The position numbers were made by a program, and so were the translations under genes. DNA of 64,000 nucleotides from contig JBBDHG010000168.1 of NCBI GenBank assembly GCA_037951165.1, forward strand, positions 177,501-241,500. The letters are read 5' to 3'. Positions 21,461 through 34,424 of the stretch are shown here, piece by piece (position 1 is the first letter of the stretch; every line of letters starts with the position of its first letter). The notes under the pieces were generated by a model that was not told where the DNA came from, did not search any database, and saw only the letters and a list, made by a program, of their open reading frames with translations. The DNA comes from Lophius americanus. Lineage: Eukaryota; Chordata; Actinopteri; Lophiiformes; Lophiidae.

Positions 21461-24400
21461 GTAAGTTTGATTATCTGCTCTTTTTTGTCTCTGTGATGGA
21501 TACTTTTTTGGGGGTCCCACTGCTTGAGGATCTCTGCTCGGCTTTGGTTTTGGGACGTACATCGTGGTCATCCTGTAGAAGAGCGCTGCTGCGTAAAGCT
21601 CCACGGACGGGCTCAGGATTCTTCAGCTTGTTTTTCCTCTTTTTTCTCTGTTTTTTTGTCCAAGGATACATTTAAAATGATTTGATTAGTTTTCCGCAGG
21701 GAGAAGTTGGAAAAAAGTCTTTTGTAACCTTTGATTTAATGTGGTGTGGTTTAAAATGGGCTAAAAAAGCAACTTTTCCTCTTAGGCAGTAGATGAAAAA
21801 CGTAGTGGGGCGTTGGACACATTGTTCCATCCAGATGTCCAAGTGATGAAGCTTTATTATAGGGAGCTGCGATGACGCCCCCTGGTGGCCGCAAGGGGAA
21901 ACTACAGCCACGCGCCGATTCAAATTTCCAACCTTTAAATTCCTTCTTTTCACTTTTTTTTCAGTTTAAGTATGAATTCTTAAATATCTAAATAGTTTCC
22001 TTGAAACTAAAATCTACACTTAGCCCTTTTTTCTTCATTTAAACAATCTAGTAAAGGTTAATATTATTTCAGCCTCGAAATTTACAATGTCAAGTTTAAA
22101 CTAAAAGATTTGCAGCTTAAAGTTGAAGCTTTTTTTTCTTTGCAACTTTTTCCACTCTTACATTAGATTTAATAGGGATTTTATTTAATCACTTGGAGTG
22201 CTCACGTGCGCCGCCCAGTGGTGTAGACAGGAAGTAGAAAGTAGGTGTCAGAGTTCATGGGCTGGTCCCAGCGGTGCCGACCCACCAGCTGGTCCGGATT
22301 GAGGAAAAAGTCAGCTGATGTTCACCTGCAGCAAAGTGAGGATGAGGGACGAGAAACACACAATCATCGTTATTACCAGAAAGCATTTAGAATTAAATAT
22401 GATTTAAAAGTGGTAAAATCCCCAAATACTGCAGCAGCCGATTTTTCCACACTGTGAGGCTGTAGTTTTTATATTCCCTGCAGGAACGGTCCAACTATTC
22501 CCGTCCCGAGGGGAACAACCTGCCTGTTGAGGCCTGTTAGCCTTCAGATCCGTGTTTGATGGAATGCAGAAATCCTCTTCTGTCTGAATTTGCCTGCCTG
22601 GCCTTCAGCTACTTCCAGACATGAGCTGAGACTTGTGCCCCGGCAAACCGATTATTGTTGGGGCATAAATCACGCAGGAAGCTCTTAATGATAACAATTG
22701 TTCAACATGTTAAGATACAGACGAGGAAGATAAATGTTCTGCAGTAAATGCTAAACTGAAGGTTGCTGTTTTCTTTGATTGTTCATTTTTACACAGCTGA
22801 AGGTCAAACACATCTGATTACAGGAAAAACTTCATGTGAGATGTTTGATTTGTTTTAAAATGCTCACCATGTTCTAACGGAGTATTCCCTCTTCTCTCCC
22901 CCCACCACCGACCCCCTCCATCCTCCTCTTCTTCTCCCTCTTCCTCCTCCTCAACTCTGCGACGCCACAGACTTGGTTAGTACGAAACGCATGAAATCAT
23001 TATTTCTTAAAGTCAGCTTTTACCTTTTGCCACGTCGCCTTTATCTCCTCCAAATGCTGCGAGATATTCCAGACCCCTGGACCACCTTAGCCCGCTCAGA
23101 GCTGTGCTGTAGGAGTCTCTGGACGGTCCCTCTCTCCCTTCCTGTTCTCGGGGAGGCGAGGGTCCTATTGGCTGAAGTTTGTGTCGGTGAAAGCTAAAAC
23201 CGCCGCTCTGAGGAACCCGTGGGTCCTGGTACAAAGGGTCCTTTCTGAGGACAGCTGAGAGGGGCAGAGGAAGGTCCCCCCCCTCCCCTCCCCAATCAGC
23301 TGGCCCTGGATCAGAGTGGAATCTCCCTCTGCTCCTTGATTTCCTCAAGGAGCAGATCTCAGACCAGCTCAGGTGGCGAGATTCAGCTCATTAGTGAATC
23401 ATCTGGCAGCATTTTTAGGTGTTAAAGGTGACCTGAACTCACCTGTGGTGCGGTTCTGTGTGGTGGCCGGACTCTGCTGAGTTCTTTTCGGTGTTAAAGA
23501 TGCTGATCATTCATCACACCTTCACTGATATGCTGCTAAGTTTTTATTGGGGGGGTTCAATTCCTCAATCTGCATGATTTTCTTCCCGCCTGATATGAGG
23601 CAGCATCACTTTGCAGCGAACGCTCGTCACCACGGTTACCACGCAAATTATGCAAGAGCTCCCGAAAAGACTTAAATGAAGAAATCTTACATTTATTCAT
23701 CGTCTTTTCCGCTTTGGAAAAGATCAGTTTCGTGTTATGAGGCTCATCAGACACAGAAATAGCGGCACAGAGTGGACGGGGGTCAGAGGTCATCTTTGAG
23801 ATCTTCCTCTCGACTCTCTACGCTCGTTCGTTCGTAATCGAACTTTCACGTGATTCGACGGAAACGGGCTTTGCTTCCATTCGATGTGCTTTAGATCATG
23901 AGCGGCTGCATGTTTCTCTAGAGTGTGGATCCGATGTTTGGGTAAAGGGGCTCCATGTTTTGGTCTGACTGAGTGATTCTTCTGCCGCAGGGTTCCAGAG
24001 GAGACAAAGGACCACGAGGTGACAGGGTAAGCTCAGTTTATGATCCTCTCCTGCCTCTGATGGCACTTTTTTTGTTTTATACCAAAAATGTATTTTAGGG
24101 ATTTTAATGGAGTATTATTGGCTGACGTCATTTGACCTCCTAGCATCAGTAGGCCACGCCCCTTTTCTGGAGGCATCAGCCATAGTGTTTACAGCCAGTT
24201 AGTGTAATGTGAATTGTTATTTGAGGTGTAACAGGTTCAAATGTTAACCTAATATTATCGTCAGTTTTGATTTTTATAGCTTTTATAGCTTAGAGAAGAT
24301 GCAATTAATGATCTTTTAAATTCTTTCTTCCATTCAGCTCAATCAGCTGGGCTTCATTCAGGAACCATAGTTAATCCATTTATCTCCTCTGGTTACAGGG

Positions 24401-27400
24401 TCCTCAAGGCCCAAATGGTAAAGATGGCAAACCTGGACTCCCTGGCCCCGCTGGTCCCCCTGGTCCCGCTGGACTTGGAGGAGTAAGTCATCATCATTCA
24501 GTCATAATGCAAATAATTCACCACTGGGACCGATTTGACTTCTCATGACGCAAATTGTGCAGGAAAAGCACAAAATATATCTATTTATAATCCCTGTTTG
24601 TAGGATATACAAGCTAAGATTGTGTTTCATGTGTTCACATCCTCATGTTCACACCTGCTGCCTCCAAAGGGGATTAAGACTCTGAAATCCTGTTATTGGT
24701 GTCGCAGCCTGGTGAACTTTGACCTTTCGTCAAGTCTCATGAAACCTCGAGGAATGCAGGATGCTCACATGAACATCACGTTCAGTCATTTATAGGAGCA
24801 AGAATAAATAATTCAACAGTTCTGATTCAGCGTAAGAAACTTTTTTCTCATCTGTTCCTTTTTTCTCTTGAACAGAACTTTGCTGCTCAGTATGATGGTG
24901 TAAAAGCTACTGATGGCGGAATGGGACCCATGGTGAGGGCAAATCAATACTTTACATTTAATAGTGCTTTACTTCACGTATAATTATCATAACAGAATCA
25001 CAGTTCCTGGTTTTGTTCACATTATTGATTTGAAGATTCGGATATCCTCATATTGACTCTTGTGAAAAAGGTTCACAAGCATAGATGGAATTTACTGACT
25101 TTTTCTTCTTTTCAGGGTTTGATGGGTCCTAGAGGCCCACCTGGATCTTCTGGACCCACTGTAAGTTCCCACACACCCTTATTAACTGTGTTAATAACAT
25201 AGCCGTGTTTATAACTGTGTTATTACTATGTTATATGCATGAAGACTAATTGCTCCGCCTCCTATCCTTTCCCAGGGATCTCAGGGACACACCGGACACC
25301 CCGGTGAGCCCGGAGAGCCTGGACAGACTGTAAGTTCATCCTCCAGAACAATCCTCTTCTAATTAGCATGCAATTATAAAAGCACTGCCTGGCTAATATC
25401 TGGTAGGCCGGCGCCCATAATGCAGCATTCCAGACTCTAAATGTCCTGTTTCTTTCTTTTTACCCAGGGCGCCGTTGGGGCTCGTGGCCCCTCTGGACCC
25501 GCTGGCAAATCTGGAGAGGACGTACGTAGACGTTTGTGTTCCTACCAGCAGTTTGTAGAGACTGAGATCTGAGTTGTTGAGTTTCTCGTCAGGGGATAAC
25601 TTCTGTTTTGCTGACTCACAGGGAAACAACGGCAGACCTGGAAAGCCCGGTGATAGAGGTACCGCCGGCCCACAGGTACCAGATGTTCTACTGAGGAGAC
25701 TGGATGAACCGTAGATATAATAATTAAACATTTGAGGTCTAACGATGGTCTTTTTAACCATAGGGTGCTCGTGGATTCCCCGGAACCCCAGGACTTCCAG
25801 GAATGAAGGGACACAGAGTGAGTGTTGAGATCTCGCCTCCTGCTCATTCAGAACCAGCACAAGGCTGAAACAGAACAAAAACCCCGCCGGAGGAGTTCTG
25901 CTAACCAGCTAGACTGGAGGAACGGCCTTATTGCTCCCCTTTGACATTTTTAGTCCATGTTTTAGTCGATAACTTCTCACATGAAACCTCCTCCGTGAAG
26001 GTTCTTCATTACTAGCAGCTGAAAGTTGTGAAAATAGAAAACCGAATCCATCCTAATGCCTCACAGGAGACTTTATCCATCACCTCCTGCCTGGGTTCTG
26101 CTTGTTTTTGGATCAGCACAGTTAGCACACGGTGCTCGGTAATAATAGCCATCCTCATTTCCTTTCAGGGTTACACTGGTATTGATGGACGCAAAGGAGA
26201 GTCCGGTTCAGTTGGTGCTAAGGTAAGAAAGGCATCACATTGACTGCAGCAACCACATGTTCTGGACCTTGTCTCGGTCCGGCTCGGTTCTTCATATCAG
26301 TTTGATTTTAGCCCATTATGCATAAGAACAAATGCTCTCATTTCACATTCTGGTGGTCTGGTTTGACGTCACCCACCCTTCTCCTGTTTCTCCTACAGGG
26401 TGAGTCTGGTTCCAATGGTGCTTCTGGAAGTCCAGGACTTGCTGTAAGTTTCTGATCCACCTTGGACGTTCACCCCGAAGTCTCGTGAATCCTCGCCGCC
26501 ATGTTGGATGCTCAGTGCCTCACCCCTCCTGTTGTTTTTTGCGTGTCCCCCCTTCAGGGAGCCCGTGGTATGGCCGGAGAGAGAGGTCGTGCTGGCCCTG
26601 CTGGTGCTGCTGGTGCTCGTGGTGCTGATGGCAATGTTGGACCCGCTGGCCCTACTGTGAGTTTGTTGCACTTTTTGTTATATTGATATGAATCTTCTAA
26701 AAAACCCCAGAGGATGTTCCCTTCAAAGATCCAGAATAAACTTTATGTGGGGTGTAAATGTGATATAGCAGTAATAAATACAGATGTATAAGAATTCTTA
26801 AAGCTGATCTCATGTCTGCTCTTCTTCTGCCCAGGGTCCAGTTGGTGCTGGTGGTCCCCCAGGTTTCCCCGGTGGTCCCGGCCCCAAGGTAGGCGTGATG
26901 TCACATCCTGTATCATTTCCAGCCCTTTGGCCACGAGATTCGTTTATGGAGTCAACTAGTTCTCGTTAACATAACGAGTAATAAAAACTTTTCCTTCAGC
27001 GCCTGATCCTGAATAACTAATCCTTTTTTTTTCTATTTGGTGTTTAACAGGGAGAGGTTGGAGCTGCTGGATCTAATGGCCCATCTGGAGCTCAGGGATC
27101 AAGAGGAGAGCCCGGTTCCAATGGTCTTGTTGGCCCCGCTGGTCCCCCTGTAAGTTTCCCCACAGCTTTTCAGCTCAACTTCCTGTCACATGAGGAATTC
27201 CTGAAATAATAAACTAAGAAAAAATCTGCATGTTATGAAGGGTTTGTCCTTCCAAAGCACCTTTTTTCAGACTTTATTGTTATTTTGTGAGATTACTTGG
27301 TGTTGTATTCCATCTAACAATGTTCTGGATTCACTCATTTCTCGTTTTCTCTCTCTAGGGTAACCCTGGTGCCAATGGCCTGAACGGAGCCAAGGGAACA

Positions 27401-30400
27401 GCTGTACGTATTCAACCGATAGCCTTATAACACATGCAGGTCAAAGGTCACCTAGGGCTACATGGAGGTTATTACAGCTGGTCCTATGCCACGCTAAATC
27501 AGACCAATCAGTGAAGCGGCAGATGTAAACGAGTCATGATGTCATTTTACGGATTTAAGGAGCAATATTTGATGTACTTATCGGAATATAAACTATAAAA
27601 TGATGAATTTAATACATCCAGATGAAGGGAAAGACATCAACTGAGGCCCAGATTAAAGTCAGGCTTGGGTAATACTCACCTGTCTGTCATGGCTGCTGTT
27701 TAGGGCACCCCTGGTGTTGGTGGAGCTCCTGGCTTCCCTGGACCAAGAGGAGGACCTGGACCCCAGGGCCCTCAGGGTGCTGCCGGACAGAGAGGCCTTG
27801 CTGTAAGTACCCGACGCTCACGCACACAAATGTCCTCCAGAAACATCACAGCCTGGAAGCCTTCGCCTCCTCGCACAGAAGCACGGGCCACTCAAACGAT
27901 TCATCTTGTAATCCGACGTGTTTGATCTTCTTCTTCTGCCACAGGGAGAGCCCGGTATTCAGGGTATCAAGGGAGATGTCGGTTCCAAGGGAGAGCCTGT
28001 AAGTTGATGCTCTTTACTTTGAACTTCTCCAAATACCTCCACCATCCTGGTTCTGACCGGTGTCCTTCAACTCCTCTGCTGCCTTTCTCAGGGTAACTCT
28101 GGACCTCAGGGACCCCCCGGACCTCACGGTGAGGAGGGCAAGAGAGGACCCGCTGGTGAGCTCGGTGTTAGTGGACCTGCTGGTGGCACTGGAGCTAGAG
28201 TAAGTACCGGATCGCCCCCTCTGATGATCAGAACCATTTGCCTGTTACCTGGATCACCCGTTAATGCCCTTGTTTCACCTTCAGGGTAGCCCCGGTAACC
28301 GTGGCATAGCCGGCTCTGAGGGAAGAACCGGCCCAGCTGTAAGTATTTATTTAATTCCACCCACATGTGTCACACTGATGAGAACCGGAACCAAACCTCA
28401 TCTCACACTTGGTCTTCTTCTTACAGGGTATGCCTGGTGCCCGTGGTGCCAGCGGCGCCGCTGGACCTCGTGGACCCCCTGGTGATGCTGGTCGTGCTGG
28501 TGAGCATGGCCCAGCTGGTCTGAGGGTGAGTTTCTTTGCTTTAACAGAGGGACCTGACCTCAATTGGTATGTGGGTTTACCTGATCCAGAACATCTTGAA
28601 GCGTTGGCGCTGTAACTGTTCTGGTCCAAAGCTACTGAATTAGTGAACAATCCTGATGTTTTTTCTACAGGGTCTCCCCGGAAGCCCTGGAAACTCTGGA
28701 CCCCTAGGAAAGGAGGGACCTGCTGTGAGTCATTCTGAAGATTTACCATTGCAACTTTACATCCCCGCTCCTCTCCGTCTGATTGTGTTTGCTCAAAGGT
28801 TATTCTGTTAACATCACTTCCTGTTTCGCTTCCAGGGTCCAGTCGGACAAGATGGCCGCTCTGGAGCCCCTGGCCCATCTGGACCTAGAGGCCAGCCCGG
28901 AAGCATTGGTTTCCCCGGACCCAAAGGACCATCTGTACGTACAAATAAAGTCAAGGCTGGGGATTTAGTACCCGGAATAATTTAGCTTGAACTTAACCTA
29001 CTTTTGACTTTATTCAGGGTGACGCTGGCAAACCCGGAGATAAGGGAGCCAGTGGCCCAACTGGACTGAGGGTAAGTAACAAGACCCCCCCCCCGCAACT
29101 GTTCACGACATATTCCAATAAACCAGGATTCATCAGGTACTATAACCTAACCAAATCCTGTCCCTGTATGTAGGGAGCCCCTGGACCCGACGGCAACAAC
29201 GGAGCTACTGGTGCCACTGGACCAGTTGTAAGTCTTTTAATACACATATGCAGTTTTAACTTTTCCAACAACTACATGTGATATGATGTAATATGTTTTA
29301 TGATACGGTTTTGACATGAGAACGATTAGAGTGTGTGTCTCTAACTGTGCCCCCTCGCTTTCCCCCTACAGGGTGGTCCCGGTGATAAGGGAGAGCAGGG
29401 ATCTTCTGGCACTCCTGGCTTCCAGGTTGGAATCTACTTTTCTGATTCTTTATAAATAATTTATTATGTATAATATATATATATAATATTACTCTGTGAG
29501 ATTACAATGTCCCCTAATCGATCCTGATGTCCTTCCTTGGTATCTTCAGGGTCTTCCCGGACCCGCTGGAGGTGCTGGTGAGGCTGGCAAACACGGAGAG
29601 AGAGTAAGTAGTAAACGCGATGTTTCTCCCACGCTGTACGTAAAACCAACGTAGAGTCAGCGGGGCAAACCTGAACCTCCATCTTTGTCTCGGTAGGGTG
29701 TCCCAGGAGACCAAGGAGCTGTTGGAGCTGCTGGTGTCAAGGTAAGGTCACATTTCATGGTCATTCTCCTGCGTGGATTTGCTGCACATGATTTTGAAGT
29801 AGCTAAGGAGATTTTGCAAACCAAACGGACCTTTTTCTTCTTGAGCTGGTACCATTCCGGGTGCTATGAACCGAACCTTAGCAAACCCACTAAGGTTTGG
29901 TTCCAGCTCGGAACCAATTTATTTTTAGTTTCCGAGCTGAGCCAGTTTATTTTCGGTGGCTTCAACATTAGATGCATGAAGCAGAACACAACCATGTTGG
30001 TTGGGATTAGGGTTAGGGTTAGGGTAAGGGTTTGGGTTCGGGTTCGGGTCAGGTTTAACTTTACACACTGCATTAAATAATGTTCAACATCCCACATTAA
30101 CATACTGTATTAAACACATGTAGGGTCACAGGTGTGAGCGAGACTATTCTAGTGTTTCTTTCAGAACTAATTCTCCCAAATGGAAGCCTTTAAATTTCTC
30201 CCCCTCTACGTATTCCTCCAGGGAGAGCGTGGTGTCTCCGGCGGTGCTGGAGCTACTGGACTTCAAGGACCAATGGGAGCCCGTGGAGCTGCTGGAGCCC
30301 CAGGAGCTGATGGTGGCAAGGTAAGATAAGTTGAAAGATTTAGGCGACGCTAATACACGACATCGGGTATTTGTAGAGTCATGTGTGTTTTTAGGCAACA

Positions 30401-32939
30401 ATAGAAAAAGAAATCAACCTTACCTTGCCATGTCTGTGTGCAGGGAGAGCCTGGTTCAGTCGGAGCTGCTGGTGCCGCTGGACACCAGGGACCTGGTGGT
30501 ATGCCTGGTGAGCGTGGAGCTGCTGGTACCCCCGGAGTCAAGGGAGAGAAGGTACGTTCTAAAATCTAGCACTTTCCTATAATACAGGATTTTATTCCAT
30601 GAATGATATCCCACCTATCAACGCCTGCCTTCAACCTTCTTCTCCCCCGTCCTGTAGGGAGAGGGCGGACACAAAGGACCTGACGGAAACACCGGCAGAG
30701 ATGGTGGTCGCGTAAGTTCAACTCCCCGCTTCTTCTCCCTGCTCGAGTCCGGACGTAGCCTCTGTGCTAACGCTGTCTCCTCTTCCTTTTCCAGGGTATG
30801 CCCGGACCTGCTGGACCTCCCGGACCCACTGGAGCTAATGGTGACAAGGTACGTAGCTGATATGTAGATATTATTTACAACAACATTAGGTTTAAAGATG
30901 TCTGGATTCTACATCACAGATTAATGAATGTGAGAGAGATTAAACTGGCGGCCCTCGGCATTATCCAAGATGGCCGACAGACTCTCCAAACCAGTGGTTT
31001 AGGAATAGAATTCCATCCAAGACACGTCGTGGAGATGCAGTCAAAACATACATGGCTGACCGACTCCTTATTCTGGAGTAGGAAGTTGCTGTTACCACTA
31101 TAGTAGCACTAGAGCCTCAACACCGCCACCTGATGGTGATTTTATAGTATTACAGGGATTGTTAACTGATGATATAATTGGGACCGGTCCAATAACATAA
31201 CACAAACCCGACAACGTTCCGAAATATACTTTTTATTGCATGACGGCCTACGAAGGTAAACCACCGAGGAAGAAATACATCCAAAAATATTTGCATTAAG
31301 TCTGTAGAGCGACGCTAAGCAGCATTCACCTCTCTCTCTTCCAGGGTGAGAGCGGTTCTTTCGGACCTTCTGGACCCGCTGGAGTCCGTGGAGGCCCTGT
31401 AAGTAGCTGTTGCTTGACTTCCTTTGCTAGGTCACACGTTTTTCACCACATTCGCCCTCAATTCTTTCTGACCGACCACCGTTTCCCCACAGGGTGAGCG
31501 TGGAGAGGTTGGACCCGCCGGACCTTCTGGATTCGCTGGACCCCCTGTAAGCAAGAGGCTATATATTTACTACTTTGAGCATCAGAATATTAGTATTTCT
31601 AAACACAAGTACGCAAACTTACAACATCGGCCAGAGACTGACCCCGCCCTCTCGCCCTTCCTCCCTCTCCTCAGGGTGCTGATGGTCAGCATGGAGTAAG
31701 AGGAGAACGTGGACCTGCAGGAGGAAAGGGAGAAGTTGGCCCCTCTGGCCTAGCTGGACCCGCTGGACAATCTGGACCATCTGTGAGTAACGTTTATTCC
31801 AGATACACACTTGTTTTATCACTTAGCCGGACCACACTGTAAAAACAAGAGAATTTGTCCCCAGGTCAGAAGAAAATCAAATCAAGTATAAAATCAGCAA
31901 CCATTCGATTTTTTACAGTGTGTAATATTTGAATGCTGTAGGAATAAAATAATGTTAGAATCGTGTATCAATAGTTTGAAAACAGTTTTATATTGAAGGT
32001 TTTTTGAAGGTAAAATCATTTAGAAAAATTAGATTTGATACATTTTTACACTTTTGTGGTCTAATCATGTAAAAAGTCAATGACCTTAAATAAAGTACTT
32101 CGGCTAGTAGCCTAAATTAAAATACATATTTTTGAGTGTGACTGAATACGTGATTAAACTGTTGTTACCAGTGGAAGAAACTTTTTTTTGAATTCATCAA
32201 TCAAGTCTCTTCTTTACAGTGTAGTCTGACGATCATGGATCTGGTTCTACCACACTGCAAAAAAAACCCCCGGCCTTGCAAGACCAGAACCAAATATTCT
32301 TAAATTATAATCAAATTGTATTGAAATTAGCTAATACTCTTGAACCTAGCTTAAAAATCTAGAAACACCATAATGGGCTTGATAACGTGATTAAAAACTC
32401 TCTGAGAGGAACCATGATTGTATCCTGGTTTAGGGTCTTGAACAAGGACCCTACTGCGACCTGTTGACCTCATAGATCGGGAGACGATTGCTCCGCCCAC
32501 TGAGCTACAACCTAGCGATAAAGGCTTCTTTCGTTTCCTATTAAACCGAGATGAGATAAAAAGATTCTGGCTCCTTAATTTCTTCTTCTGTTTATCTAGG
32601 GTGCTGCCGGTGCTGCTGGACCCGCTGGCGCCCGTGGAGAGAACGGTTCTCCCGTGAGTATGACACAATCGTAGTAGCGGTAGATCTTTAAGCTTGCTTC
32701 ACATCCGTCATAGAAGTTTTTATGAAACTCAAAAAAGATCAAGGATAGCAAAGAAAAAGTGACCCGGCTGTAGCATGGATATGCTAAAGGCTAAGGGGCC
32801 GAGGACGGGGCCCTGTGGGACACCACACAGAGATGTGTTACCAAACCCCCAGAGAAATATAAGACGTAAAATAATATTTTTTCAACTTGCTTCATCAGAA
32901 ATGTTCCTTATCCTATTTCTGATGTACACGCATCCACAA

Positions 32940-32984
<45 letters not shown>

Positions 32985-33136
32985 TGACACACATTTTTGA
33001 TGACCTCGTGTTTTTCTGATGCCAGGGTTTGACTGGATTCCCTGGTGCTGCTGGTAGAGTTGGTCCTGCTGGTCCCTCTGTAAGTATTGATTTATGATAT
33101 ATTCCCAGTCATCAGTAAACACACACACACACACAC

Positions 33137-33184
<48 letters not shown>

Positions 33185-34387
33185 TCTCACTCTTATCCTC
33201 TCAGGGCATTGTTGGACCCCCTGGCCCTGCTGGTGCCGCTGGCAAAGACGGTCCTCGTGGTCTTCGTGGTGATTCTGGTCCCGCCGGTCCTTCTGGAGAA
33301 CAGGGTATGCTCGGCATGCCTGGTCCCTCTGGAGAGAAGGGTCCTGCTGGAGAGCCTGGTCCCGCTGTAAGTTAACCCGCAGCTGGAGAATCAACCCAAC
33401 TTGAAGGAGTTTAGAACGAAAGCTAATATGTGTCCTTGGGTTGTTTAGGGTCCCCCTGGTGTTCCTGGAACCACTGGTCCTCTTGGACTTCAAGGATTCG
33501 TTGGCCTGCCTGGTGCTAGAGGTGATCGTGGTTCCCCTGGTGGTACCGGTGGTCCTGTGAGTAAAAATCAATGAAAACTGCACACAGAACGATCCAGCAG
33601 TACTCAGCTCAGAGGCTTGTCTCAGAACCTGGTGGTTACCTGGTGATTCATTCTGCCTCCCATCTCAGGGTGAGTCTGGAAATCTTGGACCTGCTGGTGC
33701 CCCTGGAGCCCGTGGCCCCGCTGGAAACATGGGTCTGCCCGGTATGACTGGACCTCAGGGAGAGGCTGGACGTGAGGTAAGCACTGAATAACAATGATGG
33801 AGAGCATTGAAGCAGAATAAGTTCTTATTCGGCCCACTGCTAAAGCAAAACCATTATTTGTGGTCTTCAGGGTAACCCCGGTAACGACGGACCCCCTGGC
33901 CGCCCCGGATCCAGTGGATTCAAGGTAATGCCATGTCAACACGCCTCGCATGTTTGTACCGAGTACACAATCAGATGTACTTTGATCTGACCTTCATCCG
34001 CCCTCACTCTACACTCTTTAGGGAGACCGTGGTGAGCCCGGACCTGCTGGTGCCATGGGACTTGCTGGTGCACCTGGACACGCCGGACCCACCGGTGGTG
34101 CTGGAAGAGCCGGAAACCGTGGAGAAGCTGTAATTATGACTTTTCATTCGCTGAATTACTGTTTCCAAGTAGCACCAAATCCTCCACCTGCTTCACTCGT
34201 CTTCTCTCTTCATCGGGTCTAGGGTCCCGTTGGTGCTGCTGGTCCCGCTGGAGCCGCCGGAGCCAGAGGTGCCGCTGTAAGTACTGCCATCGACAGAACA
34301 CAGGGTATAATGTATGAGCACTGTTTCCTATTCTAACGACATGATCTTTACCCCTGTATGTGTGTTTGTGTGTATGTGTGTGTGTGT

Positions 34388-34424
<37 letters not shown>

